Shown: one piece after another, positions 7,833 through 16,169 of the stretch | Layout: every line of letters starts with the position of its first letter | Numbering within the stretch: position 1 is the first letter of the stretch | Assembly: GCA_019594195.1 (NCBI GenBank) | Contig: JAFDTP010000007.1 | Span: 1 to 33,234 of the forward strand | DNA: 33,234 nucleotides | Reading direction: 5' to 3' | DNA from: Thermoplasmata archaeon | GTDB lineage: Archaea; Thermoplasmatota; Thermoplasmata; Halarchaeoplasmatales; Halarchaeoplasmataceae | Made by a program: the position numbers and the translations under genes | The notes under the pieces: generated by a model | The model's database searches: none | Told to the model about the DNA's origin: nothing | Seen by the model: the letters and a program-made list of their open reading frames with translations, nothing else

Positions 7833-7851
7833 GAGAGGAAATACTCCTCTC
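7833..7851 (-). promoter_or_regulatory. Perfect hairpin in the kbl leader
   Basis: GAGAGGA (7833-7839), a 5-bp AATAC loop and TCCTCTC (7845-7851) form a perfect 7-bp dyad. The minus-strand TATA-like AATTTAAGAAG (7875-7885) predicts a transcript start near 7850, so the dyad would be the first bases of a leader of about 40 nt that ends in the GGAG ribosome site. It could be an operator at the start site or a 5' stem affecting stability. Confidence 0.4.
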
Positions 7852-7888
7852 ACTTACACCCTTAATGAACGAGACTTCTTAAATTTTT

Positions 7889-9421
7889 CTAAGGCTCTCC
7901 ATAACCCCCGCCGCCTGGTGTTTCTATCCTGACACTTTCATCTTCATCCAATTCGAAAGTTATCTTGCTCCCGACCTCTTCCTCTTTATCTCGGCTGATC
8001 TTCAGATTCCTCCCGACTTCGCCGTTCTCTCCACTCATTATACCTTTAGGAGGTCTTCTTCTTCTCTCTGACTGTATCGATACTTCAGCCATCTTTAGTG
8101 TTTTTATCTCTCTTATTATGCCGTCACCACCAGGCATCTCACCATCTCCTCCAGAACCTTTTCTCAGATTGTAAGATATCACTTGTAAAGGATATTCGTT
8201 TTCGATGACTTCTATAGGAGTGTTTTTCGTGTTCGTCATATGTACGTGAACACCGCTTTCACCGGGTCCTCTAGGTGAACCACCGCTACCTCCGCCTATC
8301 GTTTCGTAATACGTGAAATCATCACTACCTATCAGTAAATTGTTCATCGTTCCCTGGCTTTCAGCGGGTATCCTATCAGGGAGTATCTTTTCGAGGCTCC
8401 TGAGTATAAGCTCTACGACTCTCTGTGACGTTTCGACATTGCCTGCTGAAACGGCAGCTGGAGGTTTTGGATTCAATACGGTCCCATCAGGTATCTCGAT
8501 GTCTAGAGGCCTGTAGCAGCCGTTGTTCACCGGTATATCTTCTGGGAGAAGGCATCGAAGCACATAAAAAACGGCCGAATGTGTGACTGGTTTGGGAGCA
8601 TTTATGTTCCCTTCGACCTGAGGATCCGTTCCCGAGAAGTCGAAGGAAAGTCTATCCTCACCTATTTCTATCATAACATCGAGTTTGACACCGTCCCTCC
8701 ACTCCATTATATCTTCTTGGGAGACTGAAGTTTCCGGTAATCCTTTTATCATATCTTTGGTCCTTTTTTCAGAGTAACCTATGACCTGTTCTTTGAATGC
8801 TTCAAAATCTTCAAAACCGTATTTTTCCACCGCCTTTTTGAATTCTTCAGCACCTTTTTCGTTCGCCCCGATCTGAGCTCTTATATCGCCCATCCTCTCC
8901 TGGGGTGAACGAGATCTTTTGAGCTCTTCGATGATGTCTTCATCCAGTTCTCCATCCTCTATCAGTATCGTAGGAGGTATTATTATGCCCTCTTCTTTCA
9001 GGTTTTCGCTCTCGCCGGGCATGGAACCCGGTGTTATACCTCCAACGTCAGAATGGTGTGCTCTATTTACTACATAACCTATCTTTTCATCGTGCAGGAA
9101 AACGGGCTTGATAACGGTGATATCGGGGAGATGTGTTCCCCCAGCATAAGGATCGTTCAAAATGACCTGTTGGCCGACGTCGGGATCACAATCGGATACC
9201 GCTCTTTCAAGTGCATTAGGCATCGCACCCAAGTGGACGGGTATATGTTCTGCCTGGGCGATCATCTCTTCTCTTTCAGTGAATAACGCGCAGGATTCGT
9301 CTTTACGTTCCTTGATATTTGGAGAATAAGCGCTCCGTTGTAGTGCGGCCCCCATCTGCTCAGGTATAGCCGTGAAAGCGTGTTTCATCACCTCTAGCTC
9401 AGTGGGCTTCAATCTTTTCAT
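7889..9421 (-). CDS. hyuB: Hydantoinase B/5-oxoprolinase beta subunit
   Basis: The 510-residue protein has NDPYAGGTHLPDITV near the N-terminus, RAHHSDVGGITPGSMPG, a central SGTDPQVEGNINAP, a glycine-rich GGGSGGSPRGPGESG, TNTKNTPIEVIENEYP, and the ending TPGGGGYG, all typical of the HyuB half of ATP-dependent oxoprolinases. The start is placed at 9421 and not at an upstream ATG, because GGAGGT sits 6 bp before it and the ATGA overlaps the hyuA stop by 4 bp, a sign of coupled translation. With HyuA it would open 5-oxoproline (or a hydantoin or related lactam) using ATP. The gene beyond hyuA is pcp, which makes 5-oxoproline, so that substrate is favoured. Confidence 0.9.
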   Translation of the reverse strand: MKRLKPTELEVMKHAFTAIPEQMGAALQRSAYSPNIKERKDESCALFTEREEMIAQAEHIPVHLGAMPNALERAVSDCDPDVGQQVILNDPYAGGTHLPDITVIKPVFLHDEKIGYVVNRAHHSDVGGITPGSMPGESENLKEEGIIIPPTILIEDGELDEDIIEELKRSRSPQERMGDIRAQIGANEKGAEEFKKAVEKYGFEDFEAFKEQVIGYSEKRTKDMIKGLPETSVSQEDIMEWRDGVKLDVMIEIGEDRLSFDFSGTDPQVEGNINAPKPVTHSAVFYVLRCLLPEDIPVNNGCYRPLDIEIPDGTVLNPKPPAAVSAGNVETSQRVVELILRSLEKILPDRIPAESQGTMNNLLIGSDDFTYYETIGGGSGGSPRGPGESGVHVHMTNTKNTPIEVIENEYPLQVISYNLRKGSGGDGEMPGGDGIIREIKTLKMAEVSIQSERRRRPPKGIMSGENGEVGRNLKISRDKEEEVGSKITFELDEDESVRIETPGGGGYGEP

Positions 9422-11334
9422 CTTGTGACCTCCATCTTGATTATACCGGAAGGTCCTAGACTCCATCTCCATCCTGGTGGAACGAGTACTGTAGAATTCG
9501 ATCCTTCTATTATACTCGGTCCTTCTTGTTCATCGCCGCTCGATAGGGATCTTCTCCTGAAAATCGAGGTTTTCTCCCATCCACTGGAAAAAAGGCACTC
9601 TCTAGAAGGAGGATGTTCACCTTCTTCAGTGTGGAACGGTAGATCGGATATCTCCCTCTCTCGGATCACTTCTACATGTGCCCTGACGACTTCTATCTCT
9701 TCTCCCTCGTCAGAATATCCGTACTTTTTTTCGTGTTCTTTGTGGAATCTTCTCTTCAAATCATCGATCGAATCGGTATATGGTATGTTCAGGTGGTAAC
9801 TCTGACCTTTGTATCTCAGACCTAAAAGTACTTGCCTTTTTCCCTCTTCCTCTATCTCTTCATCGATATCTTCTATGGTCTTTTCTATAGTTTCTTCATC
9901 ATCCAATGAGGTCAATATGGTCCTGCTCCTCTCGTGGGTCACATCTCCGGTGACCATGCCCAATGCCGAAAATACCCCTGCCAAAGGCGGGATCAATACT
10001 TTTTTCATACCCAGTTCTTCGGCGATGGATGCTGCGTGTAAAGGCCCTGCCCCGCCGAAGGCCAATATCGAAAATTTCCCTGGATCCATACCTTTCTCTA
10101 CTGTGATCCTTTTCATAGTCCTAGCCATCTTCGAATTGGCGACTTTGAAGATCCCTCTTAGTGTTTCTTCGAATCCCATCCCCAGTTCCTCACAGAGTAC
10201 CTCTATCGATCTTTTAGCCTTTTCAAGATCAAGTTCCATCTCGCCTCCCAGGAAATAATCTGGATCTATATACCCCATCAGTAAAAGTGAATCTGTCACA
10301 GTAGGTCTTTCACCACCTCTCCCGTAACAGACCGGACCTGGTCTGGCTCCGGCACTCTTAGGTCCGACTCTCAACGCGCCGCCTTCGTCACATCTAGCTA
10401 TGCTCCCTCCTCCAGATCCGACCGTGACTATATCGACCATCTTCGACTGTATGGGGAAACCATCAATCTCTCCCTGGTCCTTCCAGGATATCTCTCCGTC
10501 GATTATAGCGGCCATGTCTGCACTGGTCCCTCCCATGTCGAAGGTCACCATATTGGGCACTCCCAAACTCTCAGCTATGAAAGCCCCGCCGGCGACACCT
10601 CCGGCTGGACCGGAATATAAGCAGTCGATAGCGTCGACCTTCGAACTCCTCTCCAAACCACCGCCAGATTTCATTATGTATGGTTCCTGGGAAAGTATAT
10701 CTTCGAGCGAGTGGAAATAATCCTCTATCAAGGGGTCTAAATAGGCATCTAGAAGTGTGGTCAGACCTCTTTCGTATTCTCTGAACTCTCCAGTAACGGA
10801 ATGCGACAATGAATGATCTATGCCGTACCTATCGAAGATATCACCGATCTTTATCTCCTGCTCTGGATTTTTATAGGAATGGAGAAGACAGACGGCGGCC
10901 GATAGTCCTTCTTCCTTCAACTCATCGGCGAGATCTTCCACCTCCCGCTTTGAGATATCTTTCAATATCTCGCCGTCAGGTCCCATCCTACAGGAAAGAC
11001 CGAACGTGTTATCCTCTTGGAGCGGGGGTTTCGGTTTCTCAACGTTTAGATCATATAACTTTGGCCTGTTCTGCCTCCCGATAAAAAGGATGTCTTCAAA
11101 CCCCTCATTAGTTATGAAAGCACATTCTTCCCCCTCTTTTTCTATAAAGGCGTTCGTCGCCACCGTGGTCCCGTGAAACGCCTCTCCTTCAACGCTCACA
11201 CCTCTTTCTTTGAGACCTTCGCTTATGGCCCTTTCGGGTCTTTCGGGATATGAAGCCATCTTGAAGTGTCTCATATCATCGTCTATGATCACAAAATCCG
11301 TGAAAGTACCTCCTATATCGATAGAGATCGGCAT
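9418..11334 (-). CDS. hyuA: Hydantoinase A/5-oxoprolinase alpha subunit
   Basis: A 638-residue protein with the actin-like ATPase landmarks of the HyuA family: the N-terminal SIDIGGTFTDFVIID phosphate loop, FHGTTVATNAFIE, YSGPAGGVAGGAFIAE, FDMGGTSADMA and AFGGAGPLHA. It should phosphorylate or activate the lactam substrate together with HyuB, which follows with a 4-bp overlap. A minus-strand TTATTTATTGG near 11362 lies about 28 bp before the ATG, so the message is nearly leaderless. Two-subunit archaeal and bacterial members include 5-oxoprolinases, hydantoinases and acetone carboxylase relatives; the missing gamma subunit and the pcp neighbour argue against acetone carboxylase. Confidence 0.9.
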   Translation of the reverse strand: MPISIDIGGTFTDFVIIDDDMRHFKMASYPERPERAISEGLKERGVSVEGEAFHGTTVATNAFIEKEGEECAFITNEGFEDILFIGRQNRPKLYDLNVEKPKPPLQEDNTFGLSCRMGPDGEILKDISKREVEDLADELKEEGLSAAVCLLHSYKNPEQEIKIGDIFDRYGIDHSLSHSVTGEFREYERGLTTLLDAYLDPLIEDYFHSLEDILSQEPYIMKSGGGLERSSKVDAIDCLYSGPAGGVAGGAFIAESLGVPNMVTFDMGGTSADMAAIIDGEISWKDQGEIDGFPIQSKMVDIVTVGSGGGSIARCDEGGALRVGPKSAGARPGPVCYGRGGERPTVTDSLLLMGYIDPDYFLGGEMELDLEKAKRSIEVLCEELGMGFEETLRGIFKVANSKMARTMKRITVEKGMDPGKFSILAFGGAGPLHAASIAEELGMKKVLIPPLAGVFSALGMVTGDVTHERSRTILTSLDDEETIEKTIEDIDEEIEEEGKRQVLLGLRYKGQSYHLNIPYTDSIDDLKRRFHKEHEKKYGYSDEGEEIEVVRAHVEVIREREISDLPFHTEEGEHPPSRECLFSSGWEKTSIFRRRSLSSGDEQEGPSIIEGSNSTVLVPPGWRWSLGPSGIIKMEVTR

Positions 11335-11427
11335 GGTTTCGATAGGTGTTAGATAGAGCCAATAAATAATCTTTATCTACATAAATGATAACGAAGGTTT
11401 TTTAAATAATAAGATCAAACCTCAACC
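11335..11427. promoter_or_regulatory. Divergent hyuA/pcp promoter region
   Basis: The 93 bp hold a minus-strand TATA-like TTATTTATT near 11362 for hyuA and a plus-strand TTTTTTAAATAATAAG (11398-11413) for pcp. TAGATA (11350-11355) and TATCTA (11374-11379) bracket the first; AGGTTT (11395-11400) and AAACCT (11417-11422) bracket the second. Six-base dyads in AT-rich DNA can be chance. Shared control is plausible because the two products form one pathway. Confidence 0.45.
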
Positions 11428-12075
11428 ATGAGCGAAAAGAAAGGACCTAAAAGTTTAGAAAAACTTCTGCTGACCGGTTTTGATCCATTCGGTGGCGAGT
11501 CTATCAATCCAGCTTCGGAGGCCGTTTTAGACCTTGATGGGAAGACGATAAACGGCTGTAAGATAATAGCTGAAGAGATACCGACAGTATATGGAAAGTC
11601 AGCAGAAAAGGTCAAGGAACTGATAGATGGCGAGAGGCCCGATGTCGTATTACATATAGGGCAGGCGAACGGGACCCACGGCATCAGAGTTGAGAGGGTC
11701 GCTTTGAACATCGATGATGCCAGGATAGAGGACAACGAAGGTAACAAACCTGAAGATGAGATCATCGTAGATGATGGTCCCACTGCTTATTGGACCACGA
11801 TACCCACGAGGAGGATAGTCGAGGAAGTAAAGGAAGAAGGGATTCCATCTTATCTTTCTTACAGCGCAGGAACCTTCGTCTGCAATCATGTCATCTACTC
11901 TACCGCCGATCACGTCGAGAAGAACGATCTACCTATACACTATGGTTTTATCCATGTTCCATTCTTGCCCGAACAGGCTGTTGATAAGGATAACAAACCC
12001 CCGAGCATGGCTAAAGATACGATCAAAAAAGCTCTGCACGTCACGATAGAGACGATAGTCCAAGAGGCTAAATGA
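11428..12075 (+). CDS. pcp: Pyrrolidone-carboxylate peptidase (pyroglutamyl peptidase I)
   Basis: A 215-residue cysteine peptidase of family C15 that removes N-terminal pyroglutamate from peptides. LLTGFDPFGGESINP is the family start; the catalytic triad is visible as E89 (IRVERVALN), C152 (AGTFVCNHVIY) and H176 (YGFIHVP). Length is standard and there is no signal peptide, so it acts in the cytoplasm. The ATG follows a TATA box by about 25 bp, so it is probably leaderless. Its product, 5-oxoproline, is the natural substrate of a 5-oxoprolinase such as the divergent HyuAB pair, allowing glutamate to be recovered from peptides. Confidence 0.95.
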   Translation: MSEKKGPKSLEKLLLTGFDPFGGESINPASEAVLDLDGKTINGCKIIAEEIPTVYGKSAEKVKELIDGERPDVVLHIGQANGTHGIRVERVALNIDDARIEDNEGNKPEDEIIVDDGPTAYWTTIPTRRIVEEVKEEGIPSYLSYSAGTFVCNHVIYSTADHVEKNDLPIHYGFIHVPFLPEQAVDKDNKPPSMAKDTIKKALHVTIETIVQEAK

Positions 12076-12123
12076 AGAACGACGGGCAAAAAAACAAATA
12101 TACTACACTTTTATCCCTTTGAT

Positions 12124-13785
12124 ATGTCCGAGCAAAATAGAGATGTAATCAGGAAATACGCACTCAGGAACGCTGTCAAGTTCGAAGGTGAAGCTACAGT
12201 CGGACCTGTTATGGGCAAAGTGATGGGCGAGGTTGACGACCTCAAAAGCGATCCACAAGGCACTAAAGAGATGGTCAACGAGATAGTAGAGGATATCAAC
12301 GCCCTCTCTATCGAAGAACAAAAGGCCGAGCTGAAAAAGCTCATGCCGGAATTCTTCGAAGAGGATGATGATGAGGAAGAAGACAAGCTACCTGAGTTGG
12401 ACGCGGAAAACGTTAAGATGAGGATGGCTCCATATCCTTCCGGTCCTCTTCATATAGGTAATGCAAGGATGGTCATCCTGAACGATGAATATGTCAAAAG
12501 GAACGATGGTGAACTGGTCCTATTTTACGACGATACCATCGGTTCCGAAACCAAAAGACTGCTTCCAGAAGCTTATGATATGATAAAAGATGGTCTCGAA
12601 TGGTTGAACGTGGAGTGGCACGAGACCTATTACAAGTCAGAGAGGATGGATATCTATTACGAGTACGGTGAGAAGATCTTAGACATGGGTGAAGCCTACG
12701 TTTGCGAGTGCAGTCAAGAAGAACTGAGAGATAAGCGAGAGGTGGGGAAAGAATGTGAACACCGTGAGAGACCAAAAGAGGATAACCTCGAACTCTGGAA
12801 CGAGATGCTCGAAGGGAAGATCGAAGAAGGTGACGCTATAGTAAGGCTGAAGACCGATATGCAGCATCCTGACCCGGCCTTCAGAGACAGAGTACTGTTC
12901 AGAATATCTAAAAACGAACATCCGAGGGTTGGAAACAAGTATCCCGTCTGGCCATTACTCGAGTTTTCGTGGGCCGTTGATGATCATCTTATAGGGATGA
13001 CCCACATATTGCGGGGCAAGGATCTTGTCATAGAAGATAGGATGGAGGAATACATCTGGGATCTCTTCGGTTGGAACAAGCCAGATTTCCTTCACTACGG
13101 TATGTTGAGACTGAAAGATGTGAGTCTCAGCAAGAGCGAGTTCCAAAGGAAGATCAGGGAGGAAGAATTCGACGGCTGGACAGATCCTAGGACGTGGTCA
13201 CTGCAATCTTTAAAACGCAGAGGTATACAACCCGAAGCGATCAGGGATTTCATATTAGATTTCGGTATGTCTGAAACCGATATCGAGGTGGCACCTTCCA
13301 AGCTTTACTCTAAAAACCGCGAGATCATAGATCCTGAGGCGAACAGATATTTCTTCATCCCAGACCCAGTCAAGATAGAACTCGTAGGTGATATCGAACC
13401 CGAAAAAGTCAAGGTCGCTAGACATCCAAGTGATCCCGAACGAGGATACCGGGAACTCGAAGTTGGAAGAGAAGTATACATCCCTAGGAAAGAATTCGAG
13501 GAGTTCCAAGATGACGAGATACGCCTTAAGAACTTCTGCAATGTTGAACTGGACGGAAAAAAGGCCGAGATAACCGGCTTCGAAAACAAGGATATATTGA
13601 AGATACAGTGGCTTGTCGATGGTCTGGAGGTCGCCGTTGAGCGCCCCGACTCATCTCTTGAGAAAGGTCTCGGTGAGTACAATCTCAAAGAGATAAGTGT
13701 AGATGATATAATCCAGTTTGAAAGATACGGGTTCGTGAAGGTCCAGGATAAAGAACCATGGCTCGTGAGTTTCGGCCATCGATAA
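12124..13785 (+). CDS. gltX: Glutamyl-tRNA synthetase, archaeal type
   Basis: A 553-residue class I synthetase. An N-terminal helical domain (1-80) ends in an acidic linker (EEDDDEEEDK), then RMAPYPSGPLHIGNAR gives the HIGH motif as HIGN (110-113). A zinc site is formed by C194, C196, C211 and H213 in the archaeal arrangement CxC...CxH. The KMSKS equivalent is VSLSKS (333-338). The C-terminal half is the beta-barrel anticodon domain of the archaeal/GlnRS-like type. Archaea lack GlnRS, so this enzyme probably charges both tRNA-Glu and tRNA-Gln, with an amidotransferase elsewhere. It follows pcp by 48 bp, with its own TATA-like AAATATACTA. Confidence 0.95.
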   Translation: MSEQNRDVIRKYALRNAVKFEGEATVGPVMGKVMGEVDDLKSDPQGTKEMVNEIVEDINALSIEEQKAELKKLMPEFFEEDDDEEEDKLPELDAENVKMRMAPYPSGPLHIGNARMVILNDEYVKRNDGELVLFYDDTIGSETKRLLPEAYDMIKDGLEWLNVEWHETYYKSERMDIYYEYGEKILDMGEAYVCECSQEELRDKREVGKECEHRERPKEDNLELWNEMLEGKIEEGDAIVRLKTDMQHPDPAFRDRVLFRISKNEHPRVGNKYPVWPLLEFSWAVDDHLIGMTHILRGKDLVIEDRMEEYIWDLFGWNKPDFLHYGMLRLKDVSLSKSEFQRKIREEEFDGWTDPRTWSLQSLKRRGIQPEAIRDFILDFGMSETDIEVAPSKLYSKNREIIDPEANRYFFIPDPVKIELVGDIEPEKVKVARHPSDPERGYRELEVGREVYIPRKEFEEFQDDEIRLKNFCNVELDGKKAEITGFENKDILKIQWLVDGLEVAVERPDSSLEKGLGEYNLKEISVDDIIQFERYGFVKVQDKEPWLVSFGHR

Positions 13786-13869
13786 AGATATCAAAAACGT
13801 TAAAAAGAAGAAAACTATAGCGATAGCACACTTTATCCAAAAGTTTGGTCATCTCCTATGATGAGATAG

Positions 13870-14421
13870 ATGGAGGAGTGGAAATCTATGAATGATCTAG
13901 ATAGGGAAAGAGTGATCGAGAGCGGAAAACGACTGCTCAGTACCATATATGAGGGCGAAAGAACACCTGAACTTGAATCCGGTAATAGTTACCTTTTAAA
14001 GGAAAAAAACCCTGAAGAAGGATTCAGATCATGCTTTGACAAGATTAAAGAGTATGGTGCGGGTTATTGTCTCAGCAGGAACAATCCCACCAAGATCAAA
14101 GAGATGTATCCAGTCGATGATGTGTCTATTTCTTTTTACTGGCTCACTAATTTAAAAGGAAAAAATAAGTTCGCTCCCGATGAACTTTCTCTTATATCAC
14201 ACAGTATGATCAACTTTTTGCAGGAAGAAGGCGGTATTATATTTATGGACGGTGTTGAGAGTATATTAAAACACAATTCCTTCTCACGGTTCCTTGGTAT
14301 TTTGGATCATCTAGTTGATGTTGTAGATGTCGAAGAAGGGGTATTTGTCATGAGTTTGGACCCTAGGACCGTTTCCGAACGGCGTCTAGCCCAGATCGAG
14401 CAGAAATTTGAGCTGCTTTGA
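13870..14421 (+). CDS. DUF835 family protein
   Basis: A 183-residue soluble protein matching DUF835: NSYLLKEKNPEEGF opening, the YWLTNLKG segment, SHSMINFLQEEGGIIFMDGVE, then a hydrophobic LGILDHLVDVVDVEEGVFVMSLDP strand-helix-strand and a final LEU-rich ARRLAQIEQKFELL-like helix. DUF835 is common in Thermoplasmata and Thermococci and often linked to signalling domains, but here it stands alone; its function is unknown. Start choice is uncertain: ATG 13870 has no ribosome site, while ATG 13888 lies behind GGAGGAGTG and may be the true start (177 residues). A TATA-like ACTTTATCC lies near 13829-13838. Confidence 0.85.
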   Translation: MEEWKSMNDLDRERVIESGKRLLSTIYEGERTPELESGNSYLLKEKNPEEGFRSCFDKIKEYGAGYCLSRNNPTKIKEMYPVDDVSISFYWLTNLKGKNKFAPDELSLISHSMINFLQEEGGIIFMDGVESILKHNSFSRFLGILDHLVDVVDVEEGVFVMSLDPRTVSERRLAQIEQKFELL

Positions 14422-14469
14422 ATGGTTGGAGATGGAAAATGATTTATCACTTCTCCTTTATTCGATATT

Positions 14470-14649
14470 ATGGAACAGCACAAGCACTGCAGGATATGTC
14501 AGAAACCGGTACCACTTGAAGAGGATTTCTGCTCTGAAAAATGTAGGGAAGAGTACGATGATCTATTGAGCAGTAGAAAAAAGAAGCAGTATATAGTTTA
14601 TGCACTATTAGTAGTTCTTCTGATAGTCATGGTCTTGACTGTTTACTGA
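14470..14649 (+). CDS. DUF2116-like zinc-ribbon protein with C-terminal membrane helix
   Basis: A 59-residue protein. C7 and C10 (HCRICQK) and C21 and C25 (FCSEKC) form a treble-clef/zinc-ribbon-like site; residues 41-58 (YIVYALLVVLLIVMVLTV) are one membrane helix after a basic KKKQ stop. This layout matches archaeal DUF2116, described as predicted nucleic-acid-binding Zn-ribbon membrane proteins. The zinc head should face the cytoplasm by the positive-inside rule. TATA-like GATTTATCAC lies upstream at about 14441. It ends 13 bp before coaD and is probably transcribed with it. Function is unknown. Confidence 0.82.
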   Translation: MEQHKHCRICQKPVPLEEDFCSEKCREEYDDLLSSRKKKQYIVYALLVVLLIVMVLTVY

Positions 14650-14662
14650 GGGATCGAGATAT

Positions 14663-15607
14663 ATGGTCAAAAAAGTCATCGTTGGCGGCACGTTCGATCA
14701 CCTTCATCTCGGGCATGAAAAGCTTTTGGGATCAGCCCTTGAAAACGGTGAGACAACGATCGGTCTGGTCTCGGACGAGATGCTGGAAGAGTGGAAGCCT
14801 GAGGTCGATAATGACTACAAGGCAAGAAAAAAAGAACTGGAAGAATATCTTTCCACTTATGATGACTGGAAGATAGTCAAGATAGATGATCCTTACAGAA
14901 AGGCTGTCGATGGCGATTTCGACATCCTAGTCGTGTCTTACGAGACAAAGGAGCGAGGAGAAGAGATCAACGAGTTGAGAGAAGAAAGGGGAAAAGATCC
15001 ACTTGAGATAATCGAAGTCAAACCGGTGCTCGCCGATGACCTTCTTCCTCTGAAATCCACCAGGATACGAAGAGGAGAGGTTGACGAGAACGGTGTTAGA
15101 AGAAGACCAGTAAAAGTTCATCTTGGTTCTGAAAACTCCGTTGAAGAGAAAGTTACGAGGGAGTTTTTATCCGATCTGTTCGAACTCGAACTTGAATGTG
15201 AAGGATCTGAAGATACGAAAGAACAGCCTTTCGACGATGAGATAATCAGGAGCGCCGAAAAAAGAGCCAAAGTTCCAGAGGGTTTTGATTATGGCGTAGG
15301 TATCGAGAGCGGTATGATGAGGACTTCGGATAGAACTTTTTGTTTGGAGTACACTGTCATAAAAGATAAGATGGGCTTCACCTCTTCGGGGCACGGTCCC
15401 GGCTTTCCTATACCTGGTGATTGGATAGACGAACTTCGAGATGGTATACCTTTGGAAGAAAAGATGAGTGTCTTTTTCGAAGATGGTGATGAAGAGCTCG
15501 GCTCTGTTGGTCTTCTAACGGACGGATCGATCAATAGAGAAGACAGTATCAGATCAGCTTTTTCCATGGCGATGATCCCTAGATTGAAAACCGACTTATA
15601 TCGTTGA
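14663..15607 (+). CDS. coaD: Phosphopantetheine adenylyltransferase fused to DUF84 NTPase
   Basis: A 314-residue two-domain protein. Residues 1-145 are archaeal PPAT, which makes dephospho-CoA from phosphopantetheine and ATP: VGGTFDHLHLGH carries the nucleotidyltransferase HxGH (15-18), and STRIRRGEVDENG (132-144) is the conserved end. Residues 150-314 match the inosine/xanthosine triphosphatase family (DUF84, YjjX-like): VHLGSENSVEEKV at the start, QPFDDEIIRSAEKRA, DYGVGIESGMMR, SSGHGPGFPIP and a final LTDGSINREDSIRSAFSMA. Both halves keep their core motifs. The second half would clear non-standard NTPs. I recall this fusion from some Thermoplasmata but cannot verify that here. The two activities have no obvious shared pathway. 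Confidence 0.9.
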   Translation: MVKKVIVGGTFDHLHLGHEKLLGSALENGETTIGLVSDEMLEEWKPEVDNDYKARKKELEEYLSTYDDWKIVKIDDPYRKAVDGDFDILVVSYETKERGEEINELREERGKDPLEIIEVKPVLADDLLPLKSTRIRRGEVDENGVRRRPVKVHLGSENSVEEKVTREFLSDLFELELECEGSEDTKEQPFDDEIIRSAEKRAKVPEGFDYGVGIESGMMRTSDRTFCLEYTVIKDKMGFTSSGHGPGFPIPGDWIDELRDGIPLEEKMSVFFEDGDEELGSVGLLTDGSINREDSIRSAFSMAMIPRLKTDLYR

Positions 15608-15650
15608 AAACGAACCTTTCGGGGGAAATATTTAATAATAAGTCTTAAGT

Positions 15651-15713
15651 ATGCAGGAGATACCTGACATTGATCTTATCTGGAGTGTAATAGCCTATGG
15701 TAACAGTATATGA
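15651..15713 (+). other. Possible 20-codon upstream ORF overlapping the rps19e start
   Basis: An ATG at 15651 lies just after a TATA box (AAATATTTAATAATAAG, 15626-15642), so the transcript may begin at or near it. The frame encodes MQEIPDIDLIWSVIAYGNSI and ends at a TGA at 15711-15713, 17 bases into rps19e. It could be a translated leader that tunes ribosomal protein output, or chance. The GGAG that serves rps19e lies inside it. Confidence 0.25.
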
Positions 15714-16149
15714 TGTTCCTCCCAACAAGTTGATAGAGGAAGTAAGCAAGCAGATGAAGAGCATGGACGAAATCGAAGAGCCTGAGTGGTCCGACTTCGT
15801 TAAAACCGGAGTACATAAGGAAAAGGGTCCAGAACAGCCGGACTGGTGGTTCGATAGAGTTTCGGCGATATTCAGAAGTGTTTACGTCGATGGCCCTATC
15901 GGCGTTTCGAAATTGAAGACCAAGTACGGCGGGAAACATAGTAGAGGTCCTAGACCCGAAAAATTCGCTAAAGGTTCTGGATCTATAGTGAGAGAAGGAC
16001 TTCAGCAGTTGGAATCTGCAAATTTCGTCGAGAAAACCGATAACGGAAGAGTCGTGACCTCTGAAGGACAGTCTTTCCTGGATGATATCTCTCGTGATAT
16101 CATGGAAGAGATGGCCAAAGACGATCCTGAAATGTCTAAATATCTATAA
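15697..16149 (+). CDS. rps19e: 30S ribosomal protein S19e
   Basis: 150 residues with the S19e pattern: VYDVPPNKLIEEVSKQMK at the start, EWSDFVKTGVHKEKGPEQPDWWF, FRSVYVDGPIGVSKLKTKYGG, SIVREGLQQLESANFVE and the winged-helix ending. It belongs to the small subunit head in archaea and eukaryotes and has no bacterial counterpart. A GGAG lies 11 bp before the ATG, and an in-frame TAG sits just upstream, so the start is firm. It is the first gene of a run with PDCD5, L39e, L31e and aIF6, an order widely kept in Euryarchaeota. Confidence 0.97.
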   Translation: MVTVYDVPPNKLIEEVSKQMKSMDEIEEPEWSDFVKTGVHKEKGPEQPDWWFDRVSAIFRSVYVDGPIGVSKLKTKYGGKHSRGPRPEKFAKGSGSIVREGLQQLESANFVEKTDNGRVVTSEGQSFLDDISRDIMEEMAKDDPEMSKYL

Positions 16150-16169
16150 ATTTTGTATGGGGTGGTCCA

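Noticed and set aside
9422..9472. Upstream extension of HyuB by 17 codons
   Set aside because: It would overlap hyuA by 55 bp with no ribosome site; the ATG at 9421 has GGAGGT and a 4-bp overlap.
9809..10258. 149-codon plus-strand frame inside hyuA
   Set aside because: Antisense shadow, Ser-rich, and hyuA keeps all motifs across this stretch.
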